Shown: piece by piece, positions 25,390 through 39,100 of the stretch
How the letters are laid out: every line of letters starts with the position of its first letter
Position numbering within the stretch: position 1 is the stretch's first letter
Source: Hymenoscyphus infarciens
Lineage: Eukaryota; Ascomycota; Leotiomycetes; Helotiales; Helotiaceae
DNA: 64,000 nt
Assembly: GCA_001414345.1 (NCBI GenBank)
Contig: LLCB01000231.1
Coordinates: 1 to 64,000 of the forward strand
Direction of reading: 5' to 3'
Notes under the pieces: model-generated
Seen by the model: the letters and a program-made list of their open reading frames with translations, nothing else
The model's database searches: none
What the model was told of the DNA's origin: nothing
Program-made: the position numbers and the translations under genes

Positions 25390-28300
25390 ATTCAAAGAAA
25401 TTAATAAAGTAACTCTAAAAGCCTTAAACTACGTTTAGATAACTATTAGATAGTCTAGAAAGAGACTAAAGTACTCTATAATTATACTAAATAATTATAA
25501 TAATAGTAGTAGTAGAGAAAAGAGAGACTTATAAAGAGCCTCTATTTCTCTCTTTAGAGTACTAGTAACTAATAAAGATAGTATAATAAACTAAGAAGAG
25601 TAGAGTATAAGGGAATAGAAGAGAGTATTAGACTATATAAATATAATAGAAAAGAGCTTAATTTAAATAATACTTAACTTAGTAATAGAGGAAAGAGGTA
25701 TTAAAGTAATTATTAAAGTAGTAGGAAAAGTACTTAAATATAAGAGAACTAGGAAAAGAGAGAATAAGATAATTATATATAGAATCTTATAAGAGGAGCT
25801 TACTATTATAGTTAAGAGAATAAGAGGAATAAAGAAGTATAGCTTAATATAGATAGAGAGAGCTAGAACTAGGAAACTATAAAGAGAGGTAGTAATTATA
25901 TTATAAAGGGAATATATAGTACTAGTTAAATATATTAGAGAGATTATAGTCTAAGTAATAGAGATAAATAAAGAGAAGGATAAACTATTATTAAAAGAAG
26001 TAATTAAAGCTATAAATATAAGTAGATATAAGATAGGAGTAATAGTAACTTAAAAGCTTTAGAGTAAGGATATTATTATAAGGTTTAAAAAAGAGAAGTA
26101 GATAAAATATATATAAGATAATAGTTAGGTAAAGAAGGTATTTAAATAAGGAATAGTAATAGTAGTAAAAACGTTTATAATACTTATAAAAAGAGCTTTA
26201 ATAAATATATTTAAGAATAGAAAAAGGAGTTATTATAAAGTATCTCTTAAGCCTCTAGTATAAGGATACTAAAGATTATATAATAAGGAAATAGATATAG
26301 AGAGTATTAAAGATAGAAAAGACTAGCTTAAAAGAACTATATCTTTAAAATAGTAATAATAAAGGAAGTAAGAAGACTATATATAAGAGAGATATTATAA
26401 GAGGTATAATACTTCTTATATAAAAGATATCTCTTAAAAGTAGTAGTATAGAGGTATTATAAGTATTAAAAGTAGAGATATATAATATACTTTTATAAAT
26501 AAGATAAAAGATATATTTAATATATATATAAGAGATATAAAAGAAGTAAAAAAGAGTATTTTAGTAAAAAGGACTTAAAAGAATACCTAGTAAAGTATAG
26601 AAATTATAAAAGAGAATACCTAGTATTTATAAAGAAGTATTATATAAAGAAGTAATATTATAAGTAAGTAAGAGAATAATATATTAATAGAATAACTACG
26701 TTTATAAACTTATAAAGACTTTTAAAAGAGAGTAAGGTAAGAATACTTTACTTATTTACTTTTAACTAAAAAGAGAGCTTATAAAGCTTAAAAAAGAAGT
26801 AGAGATAGAGATCTATACTAGAGAGGCTAATAGATATAAATAAAGTAGAATATATAAATAATAATAACCTAACCTAGTTCTTAAAGAAGCTAAGAAGCTC
26901 TTTTAATATAATAAGAGATTTAACTAGAGAAGAAATAGAAGTAATCTAAACTCTACTTATAAGACTATTATAAGTATAATAGTATTATACTAGAATATAA
27001 AGAAGATACTAGAAGCCTTTAATATAGCTTTAAATTATAAAGAGAAATATAATATATTAGTAATCTAAGAACTAATATAGAATAGTATAAGAGACTCTCT
27101 TAGCTACTTCTTAAGCTTAAGATATAATATAATTTAGTTAGATAGAATAATAGTACTTTTTATATATAAAAGATACTTAAAAGTAAGCTAGATATATATT
27201 ATAAATAAGAACTAGGTAAGTATAATAATAGAAGAGAGAGTAGATAAGATAATAGTCTACTTAGTCTATAACTTATAAATAGAGTAAATATTAATTAAGA
27301 ATATACTCTAATAAGTAAGACTAAGAAGAGTATTTATAATAAGTAATTTAAATACTTATTACCTTTTATAGAATATATATAAAAGACATAATAGAAATAT
27401 AGACCTTATTCTTAAACTTACTATACTATAAGTATTAGAGAGAGATATACTTTATAGTAAAGCTATATAGAGAAGAGAGAGCTCTTATAACTCTATAATT
27501 AACCTTATCTTCTCTATTAAGAATATAGTAACCTAGTAAAGGTCTCTAGACCTACTAAGATTAGACTATATAGCTTAACTCTTTATAATAAAAGTAAGAG
27601 AAAGGAGAAAGGTATTATAGACGTTTAGATTTAGCTAAAAACTAATAAATAAGATCTTAGTTAAAGTAAAAGCTTCTTACTTAAAAATACTTATAATCTA
27701 AAATATATAAGAACTTAAGAGAGTAGTATAAAGACTTATAAAAGATCTTTAAAGAATAGTAAAGGCTTTAATACTACTTTAAAAGCTAGATAGAGAAAGA
27801 GTATAGCTCTAGTAGAATATAGAAGTTAAAGAAGTATTAAAAGAGGTAAGGAAATATAAAAGACTTTAGAAGAAGTACTAAATAGGAAGCTTAAAGTAGT
27901 AGCTTAATAACGTTTTTTTAAGAACTTTAAATAATAAGTAGAAAGATAAAGATAAAGAGTTAGAAAGAGGTACTAGTAGAAGTAGTAAAGAATAAAAGAA
28001 AACTCTAGATACTTAAAAAGTAAGTATACCTTAAAGAATATATAAGACTAGAAGTACTAGTACTACTAATACTTATATTACTTAATAGAATAAAAGATAA
28101 GACTTATTAAAAGAAAGCTTATATCTTTATAGAAAAGTTCTTTTTAGAGTTAATAGCTAACTACTTAAGCGTTCTTAATAGAGACTAGAATACTAAGAGC
28201 TTCTTTAAAAAGTACTTAGTAAGCTAATATATAACTAAGAAGTATATTAAGATAATTATAAGATTAGTATTATAGAAAGTACTAGGATTTAATATACTAG

Positions 28301-29573
28301 TAAATAGCTTTTTAAAAGCTTATAATAAACTACTTTATAAAGTACTTATTATAATAGTAGAAGTAAGCTTCTACTTATAGTACTTCTTATCTTACTTCTA
28401 CTATATAAAGATAATAGTACTAAGAAAACTAGGTAAAATAGAGGCTTATTAGCTAATAGCGCTACTTTTAACTATAGGTAAGATTCTTAAAAAAGTAATA
28501 GTATAAAGGCTTATATAGCTTATAAAGGAAATAGTAATACTACTAAAGCTATAAATAAGTAACTAGAAGTACTAAAATATAAAGCTAGTAGTTAGAATAG
28601 TAATAGAGAGTATATATATAATATAAGAAAATAAGAGCTATATATCTCTAGCTTAACTAGATATAGTAGAAGCTTTTAACTAAGTAGACTATATATAGCT
28701 ACTTTATATATTAAAAGAGAAGAAGGTTTTATAGTAGGTAGTAATATAAATAGAGAGCTTTCTCTTTAAATAAAGAGCTATATTATTTTTTAATAAATAA
28801 TTAGTAGATAAAAGAGACCTTAAATAAGGTATTTTATAAAAATTAGTACTATTACTAACACTATTTATCCTCTTTACCTTAATACTATATAAGAACCTAG
28901 TAAGAATTAATAAGCTTATTATAGTAGGCTTTATAAATAATATAAATCTAATTATAATATTAAAAAGTATAGTAGTAAACTATAAGATACTTAAGATAGC
29001 TTAGAGAGTATATAATAAGTAGGTAAATAAGTAAGAGATAGCTTTTAGCTTAGAAAAGATAGTACTTATATACTTTATAAGAATAAGAGTATTATAAAGA
29101 GAGATAGTCTAGTTTAGAGAAATAAGACTTATACTAGTTAAGTATATAAGGTTTCTAAGAGTAGAGCTTAATAGAAAACTAAACTAGAAGGTATATTAAG
29201 AAAGAGTCTAGAAGAAGCTTATAATATAGACTTTTATACTTATAAAGCTTACTAGAAAGACGTAGAAAGTAGACTACTACTAAGTAAGATAGATATATAT
29301 AGTAGTAATAAAAAGTATAATAGTATATAAGATATTAATATAGTATTATACTATATTAAAAGAAGAGAATATAAAAGAAATAGTAAGAAGCTTCTCTATA
29401 TAATAATTAAGATACTTATAAGTAGTAATAAGAGTATATAAAGCTACCTTAGTTTAGAGCTTAGAAGTTAAAATAGACTATATACTAATTAACTTATATC
29501 TTAACTTATAAGTAGCTACTTTTAAAAGAAAGTTCTAAAGGTCTAAGCTAGAAGAACTAATCTAGAATATCTA

Positions 29574-30048
29574 TATAATAGCACGAAATATATATAACTA
29601 TAGTAGAGGCATATAGGAGTATATATAGTAGAATAACGTATATAGATACTAGGTACTAATATAGAAGAAAATAATAACTATTCTTCTTCTATACTAAATA
29701 TAAACGTCTATATATAAGAGATTAGAAGCTACTAAGTTCTAATAATAATAATAACTAAGCTCTGTCTAATATAGCTAATACTAAATAATAAGAGCTAAAA
29801 AGCTAAATATATAACCTCTAAACCTTTAGAAAGCTAAATATATAATATCTAAATCTTAATCTCTTTTATATATAAATATTAGATATTAATACCTTTAGTA
29901 CTTTGCTTATATAAGTATTAGTTATTTATAATCTCGGCTTAGAGATATTAGAGGTATTAGTAGTACTTAAGAGTATTAGTAGTTTTATAAATACTAATAA
30001 TTTAGAATAGTACTATTATATAATACTCTAGAATAGTATGCTATTATA
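29574..30048 (+). repeat. 5' LTR (475 bp)
   Basis: Direct repeat of 34311-34785. Differences are mainly transitions, as RIP would make. The first bases are tataatagcacgaaatatat. Confidence 0.8.
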
Positions 30049-33000
30049 TTCTCTCTCCTTTAAAAAGACTTATTCTAAGTCTTTAGTTGTTGATTAGTAT
30101 AGTATTAGGTTGATTAGAGTATTATTTATCTTTTTATTATAAAGAATATAACTTATCTTACTATTATAGTATCTAGTAGTCGAGGTAGAGTTATTAGCTA
30201 GTAGTATTATTATTTAAGAGCTAATTGCTCTTTATTTACTACTATATACTATATAATAATAGAATATAAACAGAAGAGAGGCTGATTATTAGCTATTAAG
30301 TAGAGAGCGGTATACTACTATAGAGTTGTTATATTCTTACTATTATTATATATTATAATAGTAATTATTAAGCGATAAATAATAATTATAAAGTAATAGC
30401 TATTATTATAAGTAGTATATTAGTAGGCGACTTTTCTCTAATTCTAACTTCTCTTCTTCTTTTCTTTTTATCTAAATAATATAAATAGTAAGAATACTTT
30501 CTAATTAGATATATTCTTATATACTAACTTATCTCTTAGAATATATATATTATATATATATATATAAAAGTAAGTTTTTCTCTTCTTAATTAGACCTTAT
30601 TTAGAGCTAATCTAATATAGTAAAAATACCTCTCTTATATTCTTCTAGTATACTTCTAGCTACTTACTAAGTCTACTACGTTTAGTATCTTTAGATAAAA
30701 TCTTAGAATAGATTTTACGTATATACTTTTAAGAAGCTAAAGTTAAAGAAGTATAAGTACTATATTAAGTAGAATACTATATATATCCTAGTAAGTTTAA
30801 TCTTAAATATATACTAAATTCGTTCTAACTTAGGTAGTTGCAAAAGAGTTTAGTAAGCTTAAGCTTAAGAAGGAGAAGAAGGAGATTAAGAGAGCTATTA
30901 AGGTCTTAGATAAGGTGTTAGTTATTACTAGTATAGAGATACTAAAGAATAGTTTAGAGATATAGTTTACTCTTCTAGAGAAGACTTAGACGTTTTACGC
31001 TAAGGTTACTATAAGTATCTCTTACTTATTAGAGAGGTTTTAGTTACTAATATTTAATAGTTCTTATATTATACTATAGAGAGTAAGACCTCTATCTAAA
31101 CCTAGGTTTAGGTTCTCTTTAAAGCTTACTTAAAGAGTTTATAAGCGTCCTCTTTAAAGCTAGTTATAGAAGGTTATTAAGGTAAGAAGCGTTCTTATAA
31201 GAAGGAGGTAGTAAAAGAAGAGCCGATTTAGGCTTCTTATACTTAGAAGAGTAAAGAGAAGGATAATAAGTTAGAGGAAGAAGAGAAGGCGTAGGCTCTA
31301 TTTTAGTAGTAACTTAGTTTTAGTTCTTTACTTTATTAATTTTAAATATTCTTACTAGTTAGTGTTTTATCTTAGGTTTTTATTATAAGTTTCTTATTAA
31401 GAGTAACTAGAATTAAAGAGTATTAATAGAGTTTTATAAATTAACTCTTTTATCTAATTCTTATCTAATTCCTATATATTACTCTATTTAGAGAGGTGTT
31501 AGAGTAGTCTTAGCTCTTCTAGATATTTAGTATAAAAGTCTCTTAGATAATATAGTAAACTCTAAAAATTATCTATAAGATACTAAGTAAGATCTAAATT
31601 ATATCTAACCTATTTTACTTAATATTATAGCTATCTTCTAAAAAGTCTACTACTAAGTATTTCTTATATCTCCTATTCTTATATACCTTTAATAATATCT
31701 AGTAGAGGCTCTAGAGCCTCTTATCCTAGTAGAGAGATGTTTAGATCCTTTAAAAGTATATTAGAGGCGAAAATATTATAAATTAATAAGCTTTTAAGAA
31801 GTTTTAGCTTATAGAAGTGTCTTATACGTTCTAGTATTTTAAAAGGTCCTATCTACTATTTAATAAGCTTTTAACTAGAATAATTTATCTTAAGATTCTT
31901 AGTAGATAAGTAGACTTTGTTTTTAATATTCTAGTTAATATTAAAGTATAAGTATTTACATTTACTAAAAGAGTATAGTCTAATCCTATCTAGTAGATTA
32001 GAAAAAGTTTAAAGTTTAAAAAGTTTAAAAAGTTTAAAGTAGAGATAGAGGCGAATTTAGAATAGAGTTAAAAGCGAATATTAAGAGATAACGTTATAGG
32101 TAATAGTAATAACTTAGTTAAGAGCTTACTCTAAGAGCGTACTAATTCGTATCTAATTCGAATTCGAAAAAAAAAGAGTATAAGTTTATCTAAGATTAGC
32201 TAGGTTTTAGAGTAAAGTTAGAAATAGAAAAGTTAATAATATTATAAATAGTAATAACTTAGCTAAGAGGTTACTATTCTTTTAAGAGTATACTAATTCG
32301 TATTCTAGTCGAATTTAGATAAAAAAGAACTTCTAGCTCTACTAGAAATAAAAGAAAGTAAGAAAGTAAAGACTATAAGACTCTTATTAGAGTTAGTAAG
32401 GTTTCGGCTAGCTAAAGATAAAGTTAATACTAAAGTTGTCGAAGTTGAAATTATTATCTAAAGTTTAGAATAATAAAAGAGATAGTTTTAGCTAGTTAAA
32501 AGCGAAGTTATAGCTAAGTTATTAAAGTTAAAATTATTATCTAAGTATCTAAGAATAATAAAAGGAATAGTTTTAGATACGATATTTATTAGTACTATTA
32601 TATAAACTATATTACTTAGACCTATAGGCCGCCTCGTTCTCTTTAGAGTACTTAAGAACTTATTTATCTTCTAATTCCGATTCTACTTCTAAAGTAGAGA
32701 ACGATTCACTATCGTATTATAGAGAGTTTAGAGCTAGATAGAGAGGTATTCTAGACTATAGTACTAATATCTTATAACTTAGCGTTTTAGTATATCTTCT
32801 TATCTATAACTAAAAGATTAGATACTATCTTAACGAAGTTATAATTCTAGCGTCTCTTAAAAGTAGTAGACGCGTTTTAGAGCTAAGGTATAATCTTATC
32901 TTATCTTATATATAAAAGAACCTTTCTAATTCTAGTATCTCTCTAAGTATAGTCGTACTTAAAAAGTAACCTTTTAAAGTTAGTAAAAGTTTCTTTAGTA

Positions 33001-34310
33001 TAATCTTCTCCTAATTCTACTTCTATCTCTTTTAACCTTTATACTAGCGGCTAGGACTTAGTTCGTAACCGAGTAATCGTAGTCTTTTTAGTCGTTTGCT
33101 AGTAGAGGTTCGAGAGAAGCTTAGTAGAGTCGGATAATGTTCGGTAGAGATTAATAGCGATAACTTAGCTAAGAGCTCGCTTCTGAGTTTCGTCCTAATA
33201 GAAAGCGTATTTTAACCGATTCGTATCCGATTCGAGATTCGAGAGTTGAGAAGTAGTAGAAAGGCATTAGAGGCAGCGGTATTCGTAAGCGAAAGAGGTC
33301 TAAATTCGAGTATAAAAGCAAAGAAGGGTTTAAATAAGAGTCGGATCGAGGAGAGTTTGAGATAGGATTTAGTTATTAACTTCGAAGTTCACTTATAATT
33401 TTATCCTCTATCTCTCTAATCGATCGTTTTATCCTTTGTTTTTATACTACTATCTCGTCTATATATCGTCTATATTTAAGAAGTCTCGCTTATTATTTTA
33501 TTAGAATCTTCTAGGTCTTAGTATATAGATATGATTTAGAAAGAGTTTAGAGAGTCTTTTGAAAAGAGAGATAGCTCTAGAAGAGAGTTATTAGAAGGTA
33601 TTAAGAGTAGCTACTTATAGCTAAAAGAGATATAAATTCGAGCTTAGAAGTAGAAGAGAGTTAGATTAGAAAGGGTTTAGAGGCGAAGTGTTTTATTAAC
33701 TTTGAATTATAAGCTCGCTTATCTATCTTTCTAGCTTAGTTAGCCGATTCCTTATTTCTTAATTCTCTACTTCTAAAGCTTATATAACTAACTATATCTA
33801 GTCTATATTTAAGAAGTCCTACTAGTCTCTTTAACCGTTGTTTTATTAGAATCTTCTAGATCTTAGTATACGAGTACTATTTAGACGGCTTTTAGAAAGA
33901 GAGGTAGCCTTAGAAGAGCGTTTAACGCCTCGTAGTAGAACTAGGTTTAATATTTCAAAGATGTCGATTTAGAGAGAAGAGAGAGAGAGTAAGGTTAGAT
34001 TTAAAAGCCTTCTAGATAACTATAATAAGTCGACTTATTTACTAAACCTAGAGTTATTAGAATTCTTAGAAACACTTAGCGTATTCTAATCTCTTAATAT
34101 ATTTATAATACGATTTTTACTAGCTATCTATATAGATACTAAACCCTAGTATTACTAGCTGTCTAGATAGTCTCTAATTACTCGGCTATATAAGAATACC
34201 GTTATAATAGTCTAAATCGAGGCTAAATCGACTTCTAAACAAAGAGCAGCGATAAGCTCGAAAGAGATATTATTAAGACTATTACTAGCGAAGAAGAGTT
34301 ATTATTTTTA

Positions 34311-34785
34311 TATAATAGTACGAAATATATATAACTATAGTAGAGGTATATAGAAGTATATATAGTAGAATAACGTATATAGATACTAGATACTAATATA
34401 GAAGAAAATAATAACTATTCTTCTTCTATACTAAATATAAACGTCTATATATAAGAGATTAGAAGCTACTAAGTTCTAATAATAATAATAACCGAGCTCT
34501 GTCTAATATAGCTAATACTAAATAATAAGAGCTGAAAAGCTAAATATATAACCTCTAAACCTTTAGAAAGCTAAATATATAATATCTAAACCTTAATCCC
34601 TTCTATATATAAATATTAAATATTAATATCTTTAGTACTTCGCTTATATAAGTAGTAGTTATTTATAATCTCGGCCTAGAGATATTAGAGGTATTAGTAG
34701 TACTTAGAGGTATTAGTAGTTTTATAAATACTAATAATTTAGAATAGTACTATTATATAATAATCTAGAATAGCGTGCTATTATA
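34311..34785 (+). repeat. 3' LTR (475 bp)
   Basis: Direct repeat of 29574-30048. It is followed by the target duplication atcta. Confidence 0.8.
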
Positions 34786-35766
34786 ATCTATAGATATATA
34801 GTAATATAGCTAAAAAAGAGAAAGAGAGATAGACTAACGAAAGTAGAGAAGATAATACTATACTTATAAATAGTAAAGTAGAAGTAGAAAAGTAGATAGA
34901 GAGTAAGAGAAGTAGAATTTAAGTATAATACTATACTTATAGAATAGAAGAACTATTTAGAGACTTAAAAGAGAAGGACTTAAGAGAGGAACCTAATATA
35001 ATATATAAAAGTATTAAATAAAGTAAACCTAGATAAGTAAGAGCTATAAAAGGTCTATAAGAGGCTTACTAAGGTAAAGAGCTTATTACTTATCTAGATA
35101 TAAATAGAAGTAATAGAACTAAATACCTTCCTCTTTATAAGAAGAGTACTAAACTAGGTTATACTATAGTATATTTATATAAGTAGTAGAGAGATAGTAG
35201 AATATCTAGTTCTATTTTACTAGGATATTTTATAGAAAAGAGACATACTTATAAGAGCTTTAGAAAAGAGGATTAGAGATTTATAAGAGCTAAGAGGAGT
35301 ACTTATAGATAGGAAACTAGTACTAAGAGTAACTACTTAGCTACTTAAGCTAGGAAGACTCTAAAAGTATAAACTAGTACTAGAATTACTTAAAAAGAGA
35401 AAGAAGAGTAAGAAAAAGGTAAAAGAAAAGAAAGAATAGAAGAAGAAAGCTAAGATATACTAGAAGATAAGACCTTAACTCTAATAATTCTAGAGGTAAA
35501 TATACCTTTTATACTACTAATATATACTTTAGTAGGTTAAATATACTAATCTACTATACTCTTTTACTATATTACTAAGTTAAAGAGATAAGCTTTAAAT
35601 AGATAGTAGTAGGAACTAAAGAAAAGAAGAATTATACTTATAAGAAAGCTTAAAAAGTAAAGAAGAATAAGCTAAAAGGCTATATAAACTAGAATAGAAG
35701 ATATACTACTTACTTTTAGAGCTCGGCCTATAGCCTATATAGTATAAGAATAATAATAATAATAAT

Positions 35767-36168
35767 ATAATCTTTTAAAAATTTCTAAAATAGAATTAAA
35801 ACTTTATAAAAATAAGTATTCTTCTTTAAAAGCTTTTATATTAAGAACTTATAACTATTTTAAAATTAAAAAAACTTTATTCTAGTTATATATTTAGCTA
35901 TAAGTTCTTTAATATAGAGACTAATAAAAAAGAGAGTTTATATTAGAATAGATCTTATCTTACTTAATAGTTTTTATATATATATTACGTAATTAGAGTA
36001 TTTTAGCTAATTAACTAAGTCTAAAATAGTAGCTTATATATACTTAATAAGAAATATAGTAAAAATAGCTCTAAATTCTTTAATATATAAAAAATATTAA
36101 AATAAAACCTTTTTATCTAATTAGCTTTAGCTTAGTATTTTAACTTTATTATATATTATATAATTATA
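35767..36168. other. AT-rich DNA between two LINE copies
   Basis: About 400 bases with no recognisable domain. It ends with the 15-base target duplication tattatataattata (36154-36168) of LINE copy 3. Since that LINE is an insertion, this DNA was once continuous with 41356 onwards. Confidence 0.5.
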
Positions 36169-39100
36169 TTATTATTATTATTCTTATACTACGTAGGCTA
36201 TAGGCCGAGCTCTAAGAGTAAGTAGTATATCTTCTATTCTAGTTTATATAGCCTTTTAGCTTATTCTTTTTTATTTTTTAAGCTTTTTTATAAATATAAT
36301 TCTCCTTTTCTTTAGTTTCTACTACTATCTATTTAAAGCTTATCTCTTTAACTTAGTAATATAGTAGAAGAGTATAGTAGATTAGTATATTTAACCTACT
36401 AAGGTATATATTAGTAGTATAAAAGATATATTTACTTCTAGAATTATTAGAGTTAAGGTCTTACCTTCTAGTATACTTTAGCTTTCTCCTTCTATTTCTC
36501 TCTTTCTTTTACCTCTTCTTTACTCTTCTCTCTCTTTTTAAGTAATTCTAGTACTAGCTTATACTTTTAGAGTCTCTCTAGTCTAAGTAGCTAAGTAGTT
36601 ATTCTTAGTACTAGTTTTCTATCTACTAGTACCTCTCTTAGCTCTTATAGATCTCTAATCCTCTTCTCTAAAGCTCTTATAAGTATATCTCTTTTTTATA
36701 AAATATTTTAGTAAAATAAGACTAGGTATTTTACTATCTCTCTACTACTTATATAAATATACTATAGTATAACCTAGTTTAATACTCTTCTTATAAAAAG
36801 GAAGGTATTTAGTCTTATTACTTTTATTTATACTTAGATAAGTAATAACTTTAGTAAGCCTCTTATAAACCTTTTATAGCTTCTACTTATTTAGGTTTAC
36901 TTTATCTAACGCTTTTATATATTATATTAGGTTCCTCTCTTAAGTTCTTCTCTTTTAAGTCTCTAGGTAGTTCTTCTATTTTATAAGTATAGTATTATAC
37001 TTAAATCCTACTTCTTTTACTCTCTACTCCTCTTCCTACTTCTACCTTACTATCTATAAGTATAGTATTACCTTCTCTACTTTTATTAGTCTACCTCTTC
37101 TTCTTCTTTTTAGCTATATTACTATATATCTATAAGTATTCTAGATTAGTTCTCTTAGCTTAGACTTTTAGAACTTTCTCTTAAAAGTAGCTACTTATAA
37201 GTTAAGATATAAGTTAATTAGTATATAGTCTACTTTAACTTCTAGACTCTAAACTAGAGTAGTTTTATATACTCTTATTACTACTTATAAGTATCTTAAT
37301 TATTATATAGAGAAGCTTCTTACTATTCCTTTTATATTCCTTTCTTTTAGTATAGTATAGTACTATACTAACACCTTATATACTATTATACTCTTTATTA
37401 CTACTATATATATCTATCTTACTTAGTAGTAGTTTACTTCTTATGTTTTTCTAGTAAGTCTTATAAATATAAAGGTTTATATTATAAGCTTCTTTTAGAC
37501 TCTTTCTTAGTATACCTTCTAGTTTAGTTTCTTATCTAGCTCTACTTCTAAGAACTTTATATACTTAACTAATATAAGCCTTATTTCCTTAAACTAGACT
37601 ATCTCTCTCTATAGTACTCTTATTCTTATAAAGTATATAAGCACTATCTTTTCTAAGCTAAAAGCTATCTCTTACTTATTTACTTACTTATTATATACTT
37701 CTTAAGCTATTTTAAGTATCTTATAGTTTACTATTATACTTTTTAATATTATAAGTAGATTTATATTATTTATAAAGCCTATTATAATAAGTTTATTAAT
37801 TCTTACTAAGTTCTTATATAATATTAAAGTAAAGAGGATAAATAGTATTAGTAATAGTACTAATTCTTATAAAATACCTTATTTAAGGTCTCTTTTATCT
37901 ACTAATTATCTATTAAAAAATAGTATAGCTCTTTATTTAAAAAGAAAGCTCTTTATTTATATTATTATTTATTATAGAACCTTCTTCTCTTTTAATATAT
38001 AAAGTAGCTATATATAGTCTACTTAGTTAAAAGCTCTTACTATATCTAGTTAAGCTAGAGATATATAGCTTTTATTTTCTTATATTATATATATATTCTT
38101 TATTACTATTTTAATTACTTACTTTATATTTTAATACTTCTAATTATCTATTTATAGTCTTAGTAGTATTACTATTTCTTTTATAAGTTATATAAGCTTT
38201 TATAGTATTACTTTTTTAAGAATCTTATCTATAGTTAAGAGTAGTATTATTAGTTAGTAAGCTTCTACCTTACTCTACTCCTTAGTTATTTTACCTAGTT
38301 TTCTTAGTACTACTACTTTTATATAATAGAAGTAAGATAAGAAGTACTATAAGTAAAAGCTTACTTCTATTATTATAATAAGTACTTTATAAAGTAGTTT
38401 ATTATAAGCTTTTAAGAAGCTATTTACTAGTATATTAAATCCTAGTACTTTTTATAGTATTAATCTTATAACTATCTTAATATACTTCTTAGTTATATAT
38501 TAGCTTATTAAGTACTTTTTAGAGAAGCTTTTAGTATTCTAGTCTTTATTAGAAATACTTAAGTAGTTAGCTATTAACTTTAAGAAGAACTTTTTTATAA
38601 AAATATAAGCTTTCTCTTAATAGGTCTTATCTTTTATTCTATTAAATAATGTAAGTATTAGTAGTACTAGTACTTTTAGTCTTATATATCTTTTAAGGTA
38701 TATCTACTTCTTAAGTATCTAGAGTTTTCTTTTATTCTTTACTACCTCTACTAGTACCTCTTTCTAGCTCTTTATCTTTACCTTTCTACTTACTATTTAG
38801 AGTTTCTAAAAAGTATTATTAAGCTACTACTTTAAGCTTTCTATTTAGTACTTCTTCTAAGTTCTTTTATATCTTCTTACTTTCTTTAATACTTTTTTAA
38901 CTTCTATATTCTACTAAAGCTATACTCTCTCTTTATCTAGCTTCTAAAGTAATATTAAAGCTTTTACTATTCTTTAAAGGTTCTTTATAAGTCTTTATAC
39001 TACTCTCTTAAGTTCTTATATATTTTAGATTATAAGTATTTCTAAGTAAGAGGCTTTTACTTTAACTAAGATCTTATTTATTAATCTCTAGCTAAATCTA

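Larger units (their letters stand above)
29574..34785 (+). mobile_element. LTR element of an unplaced family, 5.2 kb, inserted in LINE copy 2
   Basis: Identical-length LTRs of 475 bp lie at 29574-30048 and 34311-34785. The 5-base target duplication atcta lies at 29569-29573 and 34786-34790. LTR ends are inverted: tataatagcacg at one end, cgtgctattata at the other. The interior (4.26 kb) has a lysine/glutamate-rich frame at about 30840-31320 and several degenerate repeats of a block with taataacttag(c/t)taagag and taattcgtat (near 32090, 32260, 33160). I could not recognise reverse transcriptase, protease or integrase in it, so it may be non-autonomous (LARD-like). RIP damage is strong, but CpG-rich patches remain. 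Confidence 0.75.
25390..35766 (+). mobile_element. Tad1-like LINE copy 2, split by an LTR element
   Basis: Same order and sequence as the LINE at 15368-20539, from the shared start (aattaataaagtaactc) to the (aat)n tail. It is interrupted at 29573/34786 by a complete LTR element. The two LINE parts add up to about 5.16 kb. Compared with copy 1 it lacks a piece near 28438 and has a small extra piece near 28220. Reverse transcriptase and knuckle regions are recognisable at the same relative positions, all with stops. The 5' boundary is approximate. Confidence 0.75.
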
